A stretch of DNA of 64,000 nucleotides from Marisediminitalea lipolytica. Lineage in GTDB: Bacteria; Pseudomonadota; Gammaproteobacteria; Enterobacterales; Alteromonadaceae. The position numbers and the translations under genes were made by a program. Location: NCBI RefSeq assembly GCF_001758465.1, contig NZ_MJIC01000014.1:589986-653985 (forward strand), given 5' to 3'. This document shows positions 29,104 to 38,310 of the stretch, in pieces. Under the pieces are notes generated by a model, which had not been told where the DNA came from, did not search any database, and worked only from the letters and a program-made list of their open reading frames with translations. Each line of letters opens with the position of its first letter. Position 1 is the stretch's first letter.

Positions 29104-30045
29104 ATGCAATTATTAAAATTAAAAGAAACCCTCAATTTCATGAAGTTGCGAATGCCGGCAATGGTGTTATCAACCACACTGATCTTGGCCTCTATTTTCT
29201 CGCTGGCGACTAACAGCCTGAACTGGGGCCTCGATTTTACCGGTGGTACACTGATTGAAGTGGGGTATGAACAAGCCGCAGATTTGAGTGAGATTCGCTC
29301 AGCCCTGGCGGCCAATGACTTTCCTGATGCGGTGGTGCAAAACTTCGGTAGCAGTACCGACGTGCTTATTCGTATCGCCCCGCGTGAAGGCGTTAAAGCC
29401 GTTACCATTGGTGATCAGGTCATCGACATTCTGCAGCAGGCTGATAGCAGTGTTGAGAAGCGTCGTATTGAGTTTGTTGGGCCTAACGTAGGTGAAGAGT
29501 TAACGGAGCAGGGCGGTCTGGCTATGCTGGTGGCGCTTATCTGTATCCTCATTTATGTTGCAGCGCGTTTTGAGTGGCGTTTTGCGCTGGGCTCGGTGTC
29601 GGCCCTGGTGCATGATGTCTTTTTAACACTTGGTCTGTTCTCATTCTTACAGTTGGAGTTCGATCTAACCGTACTGGCAGCGGTGTTAGCCGTGATCGGT
29701 TATTCACTTAACGATACTATCGTTGTATCTGACCGTATTCGTGAAAACTTCCGTAAAATCCGTAAAGGTGAGCCGGAGGAAATTATCAATATTTCCCTGA
29801 CGCAAACCTTAAACAGAACCATCATCACCTCCTTAACAACGGTACTGGTATTACTGGCGCTGTTCTTCAAAGGCGGGGCGTTAATTCATGGTTTTGCTAC
29901 GGCATTGCTCTTTGGTGTGGTAGTCGGAACTTACTCTTCTATCTACATTGCCAGCTCAGTAGCGCTTGCTCTGGGTATCAGCAAAGAAGATTTAATGCCG
30001 CCTCAGGTTGAGAAAGAGGGTGAAGACCTCGACGCACTACCTTAA
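29104..30045 (+). CDS. secF: protein translocase subunit SecF
   Basis: A 313-residue membrane protein with LDFTGGTLIEV after the first helix, GPNVGEEL in the periplasmic domain and the helix-4 segment GYSLNDTIVVSDRIRENFR, all hallmarks of SecF. It partners SecD. The C-terminal tail is short and acidic. A strong terminator follows, ending the queA-secF series. Confidence 0.98.
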   Translation: MQLLKLKETLNFMKLRMPAMVLSTTLILASIFSLATNSLNWGLDFTGGTLIEVGYEQAADLSEIRSALAANDFPDAVVQNFGSSTDVLIRIAPREGVKAVTIGDQVIDILQQADSSVEKRRIEFVGPNVGEELTEQGGLAMLVALICILIYVAARFEWRFALGSVSALVHDVFLTLGLFSFLQLEFDLTVLAAVLAVIGYSLNDTIVVSDRIRENFRKIRKGEPEEIINISLTQTLNRTIITSLTTVLVLLALFFKGGALIHGFATALLFGVVVGTYSSIYIASSVALALGISKEDLMPPQVEKEGEDLDALP

Positions 30046-30064
30046 ACAGGTCTGTAATAAAACT

Positions 30065-30094
30065 AGCCGCTGATTCATCAGCGGCTTTTTTTTT
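30065..30094. terminator. terminator after secF, likely bidirectional
   Basis: Stem AGCCGCTGA / TCAGCGGCT with a TTCA loop, followed by eight Ts. An A-rich stretch on the left side also gives a T-run on the minus strand for the comEA-like gene. Confidence 0.95.
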
Positions 30095-30134
30095 GATGAT
30101 AAAAAAGGTACCGCAAGTAAGTCATACTTGTTGT

Positions 30135-30449
30135 TTACCGTGCTTCAATGGCGCCGGTGAGCTTAGCCAGCATCTTGTGCCCGATACCTTTCACATTAAT
30201 CAGGTCGTCAATCGACGTAAAAGGACCCTGAGCCTCGCGATACTGAATAATCGCTGCTGCTTTACTTTTCCCGATGCCAGGTAAAGCCATCAGTTGCTCC
30301 AACGATGCGGTATTAATATTCAGCAAGGCTTCGGTGCTGGCCACTTGTTTCACTTCATCGGTCATGGTTAGAGAATCGGCCGAGGCCTGACTAAAACCAC
30401 CCAGCATGGCCAGGGTCATAATAATTACTTTGCAAGTTGTCAGTTTCAT
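30135..30449 (-). CDS. ComEA-like helix-hairpin-helix DNA-binding protein
   Basis: A 104-residue exported protein starting at MKLTTCKV with GGAGAG just upstream; four extra in-frame codons before it are not needed. The signal peptide ends at QASA. The mature part has two helix-hairpin-helix motifs: LNINTASLEQLMALPGIGKSK and FTSIDDLINVKGIGHKML. Such periplasmic proteins bind double-stranded DNA, and in competent bacteria the ComEA homolog pulls DNA into the periplasm. No other competence gene is near. Confidence 0.9.
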   Translation of the reverse strand: MKLTTCKVIIMTLAMLGGFSQASADSLTMTDEVKQVASTEALLNINTASLEQLMALPGIGKSKAAAIIQYREAQGPFTSIDDLINVKGIGHKMLAKLTGAIEAR

Positions 30450-30894
30450 TTGTCTCTCCAAAAAAGTTGTCAGTGATGAAAATCATCCCCTTAACTGTAA
30501 AGAGCAATGCCGGTTTGCGGGAGTACTGATAATGGCCAGTTTTGTAGCGAGGCGGGCTGAAATCTTGCTCAGAAGTAAATAAAAAGTGCGCGAAACTAAA
30601 ATTTATACTAAAGATAAATATCACTCATGTTGCCAGTGACCCGTGATAGAACCCTAACGGGCAAAACGCGCTTTATTGAACTTGGAAAATACTGAATATC
30701 TTTTTAAATCAATAGGTAAATTTGCCTTTCTGCTTCTCTGCATGCAACCGACTGCGGTGATTGAACACTCATATTAAAATGTCGAGGGGGATTAAACTGC
30801 AATTGAAGGGCCATAAATGTACGGCGGACTGCAACGCTGGTTACCTGTCTTGCAAATCCTAAACTATAGTTATTAAAAATCCAGGAAATCATCA
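30450..30894. other. 445-base region between the comEA-like gene and the kinase gene
   Basis: No credible gene is present on either strand; small frames here lack ribosome sites and family-like composition. A TATAGT hexamer at 30865-30870 could be the -10 of the kinase promoter, but no good -35 is seen. Confidence 0.4.
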
Positions 30895-32556
30895 ATGCCC
30901 AATCAGTTTACCACATACTTTCTGGGGGGGATTTTCGTAGTAGTGATTACCATTGTGGGTGCATCAGTCAGCCAGACCTTGCTTGATCAGGAAGAGGTAG
31001 TCAGCTTTGAAGCCCCAATACATGAATTTATCGATACGCTGAGTCGGGAGGTCGATTACAACGCTTTTGCGCTTAATTCCCTCGCACAACTTTTTCGGTC
31101 GTCTACTCATGTAGAAGCTCATGAATTTGCGAGCTACGCCAGCCTGGTAATGGCGCAGTTTTACAGTATTACGGCAATGGCTTACCTGAGTGAACAGACA
31201 TCTGTCGAAGAGCCGGGCGTAACACAAACCTATTGGCAGGATGTTAGCAAAGGCGTACCGGTGAATTCCTCGGAGGTATTGGTTAATGCAGATATAAATG
31301 TGTTGCTGGCGCAGGCAAGTCAACGTCAACAGGCAGTCGCCTCGCCAATATTTAAACTTAGCAAAGACCCTCGCTACTTCGCTTTTGTGCTAATGGAAGT
31401 GGCGCCGAAAGCCGGATTTGTGGGGATTTTAGTAGACGTTGGTGTCACGTTGGAACGAAATTTAAATAATCAGCTAAATCAGGGCTATACTTTATTTGAG
31501 TATGAAAATTCAACGGCTCGCCGAGTATTTAGTCGGCATGACAAAGCAAAGTCGGGCGACGAAACGGTGAACGATGGTGACTTTGCTCGCACCGTAGCGT
31601 TTTTTAATCGTCAGTGGACGATCTCCGCTTTTCAAAATGAACAGTGGCATCGAACGGTTGCGTATAAGGCTATCCCGTTCGGCACACTGGCTTTGAGTTC
31701 GTTAGTTGTCTATCTGGTCGTGCAGGCGCAAAGGTTAAAAGTGGCGCACAGAGAAAGAAAGGCGGCCTTTAAAGATCTGCAGTTTGCTCAGCAGAAGTTG
31801 ATTGAAACTGAAAAACTCTCAGCAATGCGAGGGGTCGTCGCCGGGGTTGCTCATGAGGTTAATACGCCACTGGGGATTGGCATTACCAGCGCGTCTCACT
31901 TGCAGGAGAGTATGACAGGGCTGCGCCAGGATTATGAACAGGGGCATCTGGATCCCAACGCCTTTGTTGAGTTTTTGGATACGGGCGATGAAATGGTGAG
32001 CCTGACACTGAACAATTTGTACAAAGCGTCGTCGTTGGTCGCCCGTTTTAAAAAGGTAGATATCGAAAGTTGTGAGTCTTCCTCAGCGCCAGAGCCTGTA
32101 GTGATTGCGGAGCTTGTGGATGTGTTTATACAGCGTTTCTATAACGAAAACCCGAATTTGGCTTTTACTATTAAAGCCGAAATCGATCAAAGTGCAACGG
32201 TGATAACTTATCCTTCGGTGTTGTTGGACATTTTTCATTACCTTGCCAGTAACTCAATCGTGCATGCTTTTTTACCTAACCAGCAGCACTGTGAAATCAG
32301 TATTACCTTCCCGGCTCAAACCGCAGGGAAAAAAGAAAATGTATTGTTGTTTAAAGATAATGGGGTTGGCGTGGAAAAAGCGCTCCTCAAACGCCTTGTC
32401 GACCCGTTTTTCACAACTCGTCGGGGTGCAGGCAGTACCGGGCTGGGGTTAAGTGTGGTGTATAACCTGGTAAAAGGTAAGTTAAACAGCGATTTGAATT
32501 TATATGTCGATGAAGGCCTGGCTGTGGCCTTTGAATTACATGACTTAAATAAGTGA
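30895..32556 (+). CDS. membrane sensor histidine kinase (CHASE-like input)
   Basis: A 553-residue kinase. An N-terminal transmembrane helix (residues about 8-30) and a second one near residue 265 (AIPFGTLALSSLVVYLVV) enclose a periplasmic domain of about 230 residues that resembles CHASE sensors. A helical linker leads to the H-box, GVAHEVNTPLG, with His 320. The ATPase domain shows SNSIVHAF, DNGVGVEKALL, FFTTRRGAGSTGLGLSVV. It phosphorylates itself and probably the HD-GYP regulator encoded next, which it overlaps by 4 bases. The stimulus is unknown. Confidence 0.88.
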   Translation: MPNQFTTYFLGGIFVVVITIVGASVSQTLLDQEEVVSFEAPIHEFIDTLSREVDYNAFALNSLAQLFRSSTHVEAHEFASYASLVMAQFYSITAMAYLSEQTSVEEPGVTQTYWQDVSKGVPVNSSEVLVNADINVLLAQASQRQQAVASPIFKLSKDPRYFAFVLMEVAPKAGFVGILVDVGVTLERNLNNQLNQGYTLFEYENSTARRVFSRHDKAKSGDETVNDGDFARTVAFFNRQWTISAFQNEQWHRTVAYKAIPFGTLALSSLVVYLVVQAQRLKVAHRERKAAFKDLQFAQQKLIETEKLSAMRGVVAGVAHEVNTPLGIGITSASHLQESMTGLRQDYEQGHLDPNAFVEFLDTGDEMVSLTLNNLYKASSLVARFKKVDIESCESSSAPEPVVIAELVDVFIQRFYNENPNLAFTIKAEIDQSATVITYPSVLLDIFHYLASNSIVHAFLPNQQHCEISITFPAQTAGKKENVLLFKDNGVGVEKALLKRLVDPFFTTRRGAGSTGLGLSVVYNLVKGKLNSDLNLYVDEGLAVAFELHDLNK

Positions 32557-34115
32557 GGTCAGCAGTGATATCCAATCCACTTTTTGCATCGCAATCGAAA
32601 TCAGCTTCTGCGGACACGACCAGTCCAAAGGAAAATGATGCTGATTATGGTTACACGGTTTTGATTATCGACGATGAAGTTGAGGTACACAAAGTCACTG
32701 ACTTAACCCTTAAACGTTTTCGCTTCGACGGTAAACGGATCCGTTTCTTACATGCATATTCTGCCAGGGAAGCGCTTCAAATTTTCACCGAGCACACTGA
32801 CATAGCGCTGGCGCTGGTTGATGTGGTGATGGAAACCGATCATGCCGGACTGGATTTGGTACACAAGGTCAGAAACGAGTTAGGTAATCATTTGGTTCGT
32901 TTAGTGTTGCGCACCGGGCAGCCCGGTCAGGCCCCGGAGCACGAAGTTATCGAACGTTACGATATAAACGATTACAAAGAGAAAACGGAGCTCACCAGTC
33001 AGAAGCTCAAAACCCTGATGTACAGTGGACTGCGTTCTTACCGGGATATTCAAACCATTGATATGCATCGTAAGGGTCTGCGCCAGGTAATAGAAAGTAC
33101 CAGCAAAATGCTGAAACCAAACTCAATGAGTGAGTTTGCCACTGCGGTGTTAAAGGAAATAATGAACCTGCTGCAAATTGACTCCAGCGCAGTGTATTGC
33201 ACCACCTTTTCTGAGCAGGGCGCTCATGGCGAGCGACGAATCCTGGCCGCGACCGGTTCTATGGCCGACGTGATTGCCGAAGATGATTCACCCGGACTCC
33301 CCGCTCCGGTGGAACAATTATTTGATAAAGCGCTGGATGAGCGACGCTCACTGTACAGTGAAGAAGGTTATGTGTTTTATACCGAAACTGAGAGTGGTTA
33401 TCAGAGTCTGCTGTACATTGATACCAACGGTAAACTCACCAACGCCCAACAGGAATTGCTCGACATTTATTGTTTTAACGTAGCGCTGACTTACGCCAGT
33501 CTGTTGAAAGGTGAAGAGATCCTGGAAACGCAGCGTGAGCTGGTTTATTTGCTGGGCGATGCGGTAGAGATGCGCAGTAAGGAAACCGGCGCGCACGTAA
33601 AACGGGTGTCATTGGTTAGTTACCGGCTGGCACAGCTTTATGGTCTGGCAGAAGAAGAGTGTCTGGTGATTAAACGGGCGTCGCCGTTACATGATTTTGG
33701 TAAGGTGGCGATCCCGGATCGCATTCTGCACAAGCCGGGTAAGCTGGATAAAGAAGAGTGGGAAACCATGAAAACCCACGCCTCCGTTGGTCATGATATT
33801 TTGCGCAAATCAACCAAGCCTATACTGAAAGTGGCGTCGATGATTTGTATGACGCACCATGAGAAATGGAACGGTAATGGTTATCCACTAGGATTGCAGG
33901 GCGAAGAGATACCGATTGCCGGACGCATTTCCGCACTGGCTGATGTGTTTGACGCTTTAGGCTCAAAACGTTGCTACAAAGAACCCTGGGGCAAAGAAAA
34001 TGTCAGGGAAGAGTTGCTTAAGGAACGTGGTGAACACTTTGAGCCAAAGTTAGTCGATCTGATAATCGATCACTTTGACGAATTTTGGGAAATCAGAAAC
34101 CGCTACCCGGATTAA
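32553..34115 (+). CDS. response regulator with DUF3369 and HD-GYP domains
   Basis: The 520-residue protein has a receiver domain (residues about 33-160, VLIIDDEVEVHK, Asp acceptor in ALVDVVMET), a DUF3369 sensor-like middle region (about 175-320), and a C-terminal HD-GYP domain. The last shows HDFGKVAIPD, HASVGHDIL, MTHHEKWNGNGYP and ISALADVFDALGSKRCYK, so metal ligands and the GYP loop are intact, and c-di-GMP hydrolysis is expected. The start is GTG 32553 or GTG 32565. It sits between two kinase genes on one transcript. Confidence 0.92.
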   Translation: MRSAVISNPLFASQSKSASADTTSPKENDADYGYTVLIIDDEVEVHKVTDLTLKRFRFDGKRIRFLHAYSAREALQIFTEHTDIALALVDVVMETDHAGLDLVHKVRNELGNHLVRLVLRTGQPGQAPEHEVIERYDINDYKEKTELTSQKLKTLMYSGLRSYRDIQTIDMHRKGLRQVIESTSKMLKPNSMSEFATAVLKEIMNLLQIDSSAVYCTTFSEQGAHGERRILAATGSMADVIAEDDSPGLPAPVEQLFDKALDERRSLYSEEGYVFYTETESGYQSLLYIDTNGKLTNAQQELLDIYCFNVALTYASLLKGEEILETQRELVYLLGDAVEMRSKETGAHVKRVSLVSYRLAQLYGLAEEECLVIKRASPLHDFGKVAIPDRILHKPGKLDKEEWETMKTHASVGHDILRKSTKPILKVASMICMTHHEKWNGNGYPLGLQGEEIPIAGRISALADVFDALGSKRCYKEPWGKENVREELLKERGEHFEPKLVDLIIDHFDEFWEIRNRYPD

Positions 34116-34130
34116 GTTAAGGCTGAGCCG

Positions 34131-35459
34131 ATGGATGCACAAAACGTTAACTGGGCTCAGGAATGGGCCGGGCTTAGCCGTAGTCATAGCGATAGTGTCA
34201 CCCTGTTACAATTCGCAGTAGACGCGTTACAATTAAACTTACCGGAAGAATTTACCGTTACGCTGTGGGTCTTACCTACTCAGGACGGCCAGTGTGTGCC
34301 TATCGTGTTAGGCCGGAATAATCCGGTTCGCGAGCAGCCCTGGCAGATCCCGCCTGGTGTAGCTGAAACTTACGCAGATTCTTTACGTGATAGCAGAATA
34401 CTAACTGCATTTAACGAGAATGCCGGCTTTAGCCTGCCGGCTCTGGAACAAAGAGAACTGCCCGCAGTAAGCTGGATCCAGCACTATATTTGTGGCGACA
34501 GCGAAGGTTTCCTTGGTGTGCTGGAAGTAGGCGGCGATGAGCCAGAGCCGACCCAGGTACTTAACATTAATAATCTGGTTAATAGCTGTTTGAGCGTGTT
34601 GCAAAGCCTGATTGAAGCCCCGGTATTTTCTATTCGAAAGTTCACCACTTCGCCATTGCCTCAAGCCAAATCATATGACGACCTGGCGGAAGAAGAACGT
34701 TTTATGACCCTTGGCAAGCTGGTTGCCAGCGTAACGCACGAGATTAACAACCCGCTTGGTGTGGCCATAACAGGGGTAACACATTTTAAAGAAGCGCTGC
34801 GGGAGCTGAACCAACATTTTTCACAGGGCACTCTGACTGAGTCGTTGTTTAGTAACTTTGTTGAAGAGTCCACCGATGTTACTGACCTGCTGACATTTAA
34901 CCTTGGCCGGGCAGTAAAGTTAATTAGTGATTTTAAAGACAGCGCGGTAAATCAGAATGCTGATTGTGCCAGTCGGTTCGAATTGCAAAAAGTGTTACGA
35001 AGCACAACCAACAGTCTTATTCCTGAGGTGAAGCGGTTCGGGATCCGTCTTGAGACAGGTGAAATTCCGCAATGTATTATGAATTCCTTCCCCGGTGCTT
35101 TATCTCAGATCATTACCAATCTGGTGTTCAATTCCATTAATCATGCTTTTGAAAATGTGGATGAAAAACACATTAGCTTGTCGTGTTCACTCGACTCGGA
35201 TAAACAGACCCTGTGTTTAGTCTACAAGGATAATGGCAATGGTATTCCGCCTGAAAACCAGAAGGCGGTTTTTGAGCCGTATTTTACTACACGCCGGGGA
35301 AGTGGCGGCAGTGGGTTAGGTTTATCCATTGTACAGGCCCTTGCCACACAAAAGCTAAAAGGAAGTCTGGATTTTCACTCCGAATCAGGCAAAGGTGTAG
35401 AGTTTTTATTTACGTTTCCCGTTGATGTTGTTGGCAGCGCCGCCCAGGCTAGTGGTTGA
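34131..35459 (+). CDS. cytosolic sensor histidine kinase
   Basis: A 442-residue kinase with no transmembrane helix. The first 190 residues look like a GAF-type sensor with no identifiable cofactor site. The H-box is SVTHEINNPLGVAITG with His 203; the ATPase domain shows NLVFNSINHAF, DNGNGIPPEN, FTTRRGSGGSGLGLSIV. The H-box and ATPase segments resemble those of the membrane kinase two genes upstream (PLGIGIT / PLGVAIT), suggesting duplication. It lies 15 bases after the HD-GYP regulator gene, so the regulator may receive both a periplasmic and a cytosolic signal. Confidence 0.88.
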   Translation: MDAQNVNWAQEWAGLSRSHSDSVTLLQFAVDALQLNLPEEFTVTLWVLPTQDGQCVPIVLGRNNPVREQPWQIPPGVAETYADSLRDSRILTAFNENAGFSLPALEQRELPAVSWIQHYICGDSEGFLGVLEVGGDEPEPTQVLNINNLVNSCLSVLQSLIEAPVFSIRKFTTSPLPQAKSYDDLAEEERFMTLGKLVASVTHEINNPLGVAITGVTHFKEALRELNQHFSQGTLTESLFSNFVEESTDVTDLLTFNLGRAVKLISDFKDSAVNQNADCASRFELQKVLRSTTNSLIPEVKRFGIRLETGEIPQCIMNSFPGALSQIITNLVFNSINHAFENVDEKHISLSCSLDSDKQTLCLVYKDNGNGIPPENQKAVFEPYFTTRRGSGGSGLGLSIVQALATQKLKGSLDFHSESGKGVEFLFTFPVDVVGSAAQASG

Positions 35460-35539
35460 AAAGGCGCTGGCGAGTTTTATGTGAGCCGGTTTGTAATGTC
35501 TCATCCGCTCGGTAATGTATAACCAGCAAGGACACTAAT

Positions 35540-36259
35540 ATGAAGTTAGCGAACCGCCTGATCTGGATTATTCCATTTTTAGTTCTCAGTCTGGTTTCTT
35601 GCAGCCATACGCCGCTCACTGCTCAGTCTGCAAGCACTCATACGATACCAGCAAATCTCCTGTCAACATTATCCGCCAGCGAAGGTGAACGGTTACGCTG
35701 GATGAACATGCCAGACGTGGTTTCCTTCGAGAAGGGCATACTCAGCGTTAATACTGCGCCCGGCACCGACTTTTTTATCGACCCGGAAAACGGCAGTAGC
35801 AGCGCTTCCGCCCCGTTTTTATTTTACGAAGCAAACGGAGACTTTGTTGCCACTGCGGTAGTAGAACCTGATTTTTCATCCACCTGGAATGCGGTGTCGG
35901 TAATGGTGATGCTTGATGCGGTTAACTGGATTAAGTTTGCCTTTGAATATTCAGATGCGACAGGAAAGAGTATTGTGTCGGTGGTGACTAAATCGTTGTC
36001 TGATGACGCCAATGGCGTAAGATTGCCCGACACCGATAAAGTCTGGTTACGGGTGATCAGAAAAGGCGATTTGTATTCGATGTTCTGGTCGGTCAATGGA
36101 GAACAGTTTTATATGGCCCGACTCACCAGAATGAAAAGCCAGGCCATTGTGAAAGTGGGGGTAGAAGCCCAAAGCCCCTTAAAGCAAGCGGCAACGCATA
36201 AAATTCACTATTTTGGTGTAGAGCCTAAAACCGTAACGAACCTGCGAACCGGCCTTTAA
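35540..36259 (+). CDS. DUF1349-type lipoprotein
   Basis: A 239-residue protein with a lipoprotein signal (lipobox LVSC, Cys near 21). The mature part resembles DUF1349, a concanavalin-like beta sandwich: an early LRWMNMPDVVSFEKG, then FDYSDATGK-like and VWLRVIRKGDLYSMFWSVNGEQF segments. Such domains often bind carbohydrate, but binding residues cannot be assigned. It is about 80 bases after the kinase trio and may be its last gene. Confidence 0.75.
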   Translation: MKLANRLIWIIPFLVLSLVSCSHTPLTAQSASTHTIPANLLSTLSASEGERLRWMNMPDVVSFEKGILSVNTAPGTDFFIDPENGSSSASAPFLFYEANGDFVATAVVEPDFSSTWNAVSVMVMLDAVNWIKFAFEYSDATGKSIVSVVTKSLSDDANGVRLPDTDKVWLRVIRKGDLYSMFWSVNGEQFYMARLTRMKSQAIVKVGVEAQSPLKQAATHKIHYFGVEPKTVTNLRTGL

Positions 36260-36264
36260 AAAGG

Positions 36265-36687
36265 CTATACAGCGATAGAATCGTAGACCACCACCTTGCG
36301 CCAGAGGTGTTCACAGTTCTTCACAAAGGCCAGATGCACCGGATGACTCTGATAGCTGTTCTGACCTTCTACACTGTCAAACAATAGCATTTCAGAAACA
36401 TCAAAACTGTTGTCCACCACGTCTCGTTTTTCGGTTGAAGCTGGCACGCCAATCTGTATGCCCTTTACGGTTTCGATAGCGCCAAGGGTTTTTAGCCCGG
36501 CTATAAGTGCGTCACGATCGGCCTGATTGCCTGGATTCTTCAGCCAGAAAAACACACTGTGACGAATGACCGGTAAAACCGCCGAACCGGCAGTCGCTAA
36601 CGCTGCCGGGGCAACTGCGACCGTGCTGGCGACGGCGCCAGTTTTGACTAAGAAGTTGCGGCGCTCATGGTTGGTGGTGTTTTTCAC
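36265..36687 (-). CDS. Tat-exported Dabb-domain protein
   Basis: The 140-residue protein starts at GTG 36687, preceded by AGGAG; the longer frame from 36729 has no ribosome site. The N-terminus is a Tat signal ([15 protein letters not shown]). The mature part is a Dabb (stress-responsive alpha/beta barrel) domain: [31 protein letters not shown] and HPVHLAFV. These dimeric barrels vary in function, and the role here is unknown. Confidence 0.85.
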   Translation of the reverse strand: MKNTTNHERRNFLVKTGAVASTVAVAPAALATAGSAVLPVIRHSVFFWLKNPGNQADRDALIAGLKTLGAIETVKGIQIGVPASTEKRDVVDNSFDVSEMLLFDSVEGQNSYQSHPVHLAFVKNCEHLWRKVVVYDSIAV

Positions 36688-36744
36688 TGGGCACACTCCT
36701 AACAACGGAAATGCCGTATCATTACACAAACATGCACGGTGAAG

Positions 36745-36963
36745 CTATGAATTGCTCAGGTCTTTTTCCGGCGTTTTTTGAATAAGCGTTTCTATTTCAC
36801 TGTCGCTACCCAAAGCGGCCAGCTCCAGTAAATAATCTTTTTGCAGTGTATCCAGCTGTATATCAGCAAGCAGCGCCTTAAGCTCTTCGCTGTTTTGATC
36901 GGCAATGGCGGTTTGAATTGCTGCCATATTGCCTATGGTATTTTTGCTGTTGTCATAAGACAT
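36745..36963 (-). CDS. small acidic helical protein of unknown function
   Basis: I do not recognise this 72-residue protein. It starts with ATG at 36963 behind a good ribosome site (AAGGAGAAAT on the minus strand), which supports it being real. It is acidic and helical with repeated Leu/Glu spacing (NSEELKALLADIQLDTLQ). It lies 57 bases before the Dabb gene on the same strand, possibly co-transcribed. Confidence 0.6.
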   Translation of the reverse strand: MSYDNSKNTIGNMAAIQTAIADQNSEELKALLADIQLDTLQKDYLLELAALGSDSEIETLIQKTPEKDLSNS

Positions 36964-37034
36964 GGTATTTCTCCTTGGTTACATAGATTAATTCGGATCG
37001 GCAGGAGAAAAGGTTCACTTTTTTAACGGCAAAA

Positions 37035-37060
37035 AAAAGCAAGTCGGCTGACTTGCTTTT
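37035..37060. terminator. terminator of the isocitrate dehydrogenase gene
   Basis: Perfect 11-bp palindrome AAAAGCAAGTC / GACTTGCTTTT with a 4-base loop and an extended A-run on the left (37031-37034), giving a T-run on the minus strand. Confidence 0.92.
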
Positions 37061-37087
37061 AGCATTGGCTAAGTAATGAAAGGAGGC

Positions 37088-38095
37088 TTACAACCTTTCC
37101 AGCATTGCCTGAGTAAACTCAGTTGTGCCGTGCTGTCCACCCAGATCGCGGGTCGTACGGTCGCCACTTTCAATCACGTCTTTCAGCGCGGTGCGAATCG
37201 CTTCGGCTTTATCCGCCATTCCCAGGTATTCCAGCATTTGTACTGATGCCAGAATAACGCTGGTTGGGTTTGCCAGGTTTTTACCGGCGATGTCCGGTGC
37301 AGAACCGTGTACAGCTTCAAAAATAGCACATTCGCCACCAATGTTAGCGCCTGGAGCCATACCTAAACCGCCTACCAGACCTGCGCAAAGGTCGGATAAG
37401 ATATCGCCAAACAGGTTGGTGGTAACAATCACATCAAACTGATGAGGGTTCATTACCAACTGCATACAGGCGTTATCAACAATCATTTCGGTGGATTCAA
37501 TATCCGGGTATTTCTCGGCGATTTCGCGGGCTACTTTAAGGAACAAACCTGAGGTGGATTTGAGGATGTTAGCCTTGTGCACTGCGGTGACTTTTTTACG
37601 GCCTTCGCGGCGAGCCAGCTCGTAGGCGAAGGTAACAATTTTTTCTGCGCCTTCGCGGGTAATTTTACTACGCGCTTCAGCTTCTGTGCCGTCTTCAGAA
37701 ACAACCTGACCCAGGCCAGAGTACATACCCTGGGTGTTTTCCCGAACGGTAATAATATCGATATCTTCGTAGCGGGCTTTGGTGCCTTTAAACGACAATA
37801 CAGGGCGGACGTTAGCGTAAAGCTGGAATTGCTTACGCAGGCTAACATTAATCGAGGTGAAACCTTCACCTACCGGAGTGGTTAACGGGCCTTTCAGTGT
37901 TACTTTGTTTTTGGCGATCAGGTCAAGGGTTTCCTGCGGAAGCAGTTCTCCGTGATTTTCCAGCGCCATCAGGCCAGCGTCGGCATAGTCGTAGGCAAAA
38001 TTACAGCCTGCTTTATCTAGAATTTGAGTCGCTGCATCAATAATATCCGGGCCGATACCATCTCCGCGGATGACAGTAATGCGTTGTTGAGTCAT
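37088..38095 (-). CDS. isocitrate dehydrogenase, NAD-type (IDH/IPMDH family)
   Basis: A 335-residue beta-decarboxylating dehydrogenase. It opens ITVIRGDGIGPDIIDAA, has the substrate segment TSINVSLRKQFQLYANVRP, where the Ser and Arg residues of the SxNxxLR motif bind isocitrate, ITVRENTQGMYSGLG, and EAVHGSAPDIAGKNLANPT near the end. Length and the SxNxxLRkxf motif fit NAD-dependent isocitrate dehydrogenases of the mitochondrial IDH3 type rather than 3-isopropylmalate dehydrogenase. Cofactor specificity is inferred from family, not proven. Confidence 0.85.
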   Translation of the reverse strand: MTQQRITVIRGDGIGPDIIDAATQILDKAGCNFAYDYADAGLMALENHGELLPQETLDLIAKNKVTLKGPLTTPVGEGFTSINVSLRKQFQLYANVRPVLSFKGTKARYEDIDIITVRENTQGMYSGLGQVVSEDGTEAEARSKITREGAEKIVTFAYELARREGRKKVTAVHKANILKSTSGLFLKVAREIAEKYPDIESTEMIVDNACMQLVMNPHQFDVIVTTNLFGDILSDLCAGLVGGLGMAPGANIGGECAIFEAVHGSAPDIAGKNLANPTSVILASVQMLEYLGMADKAEAIRTALKDVIESGDRTTRDLGGQHGTTEFTQAMLERL

Positions 38096-38310
38096 CAGAG
38101 ATCCTTAATAACTTTTACTGGTTCGTTAGGTCGTTTGCTTGTGATAAGTGTAGCGTAAAAATCGGTCAGCGAACGTGTTTCTGACTGATTTTTCGTCATT
38201 TGTAAGGTGTTTATTTTTACTCGTAAGTTTATATGAACCCAGACTAAATGAGTAGTAAATTAGTCCATAGTGCTTATAAATGGTATTTATTCCGGGGGGT
38301 AAAAAAACGT

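Noticed and set aside
37088..38095. 3-isopropylmalate or homoisocitrate dehydrogenase
   Set aside because: The TSINVSLRKQFQLYANVRP segment fits isocitrate dehydrogenase, and no leucine or lysine genes are adjacent.
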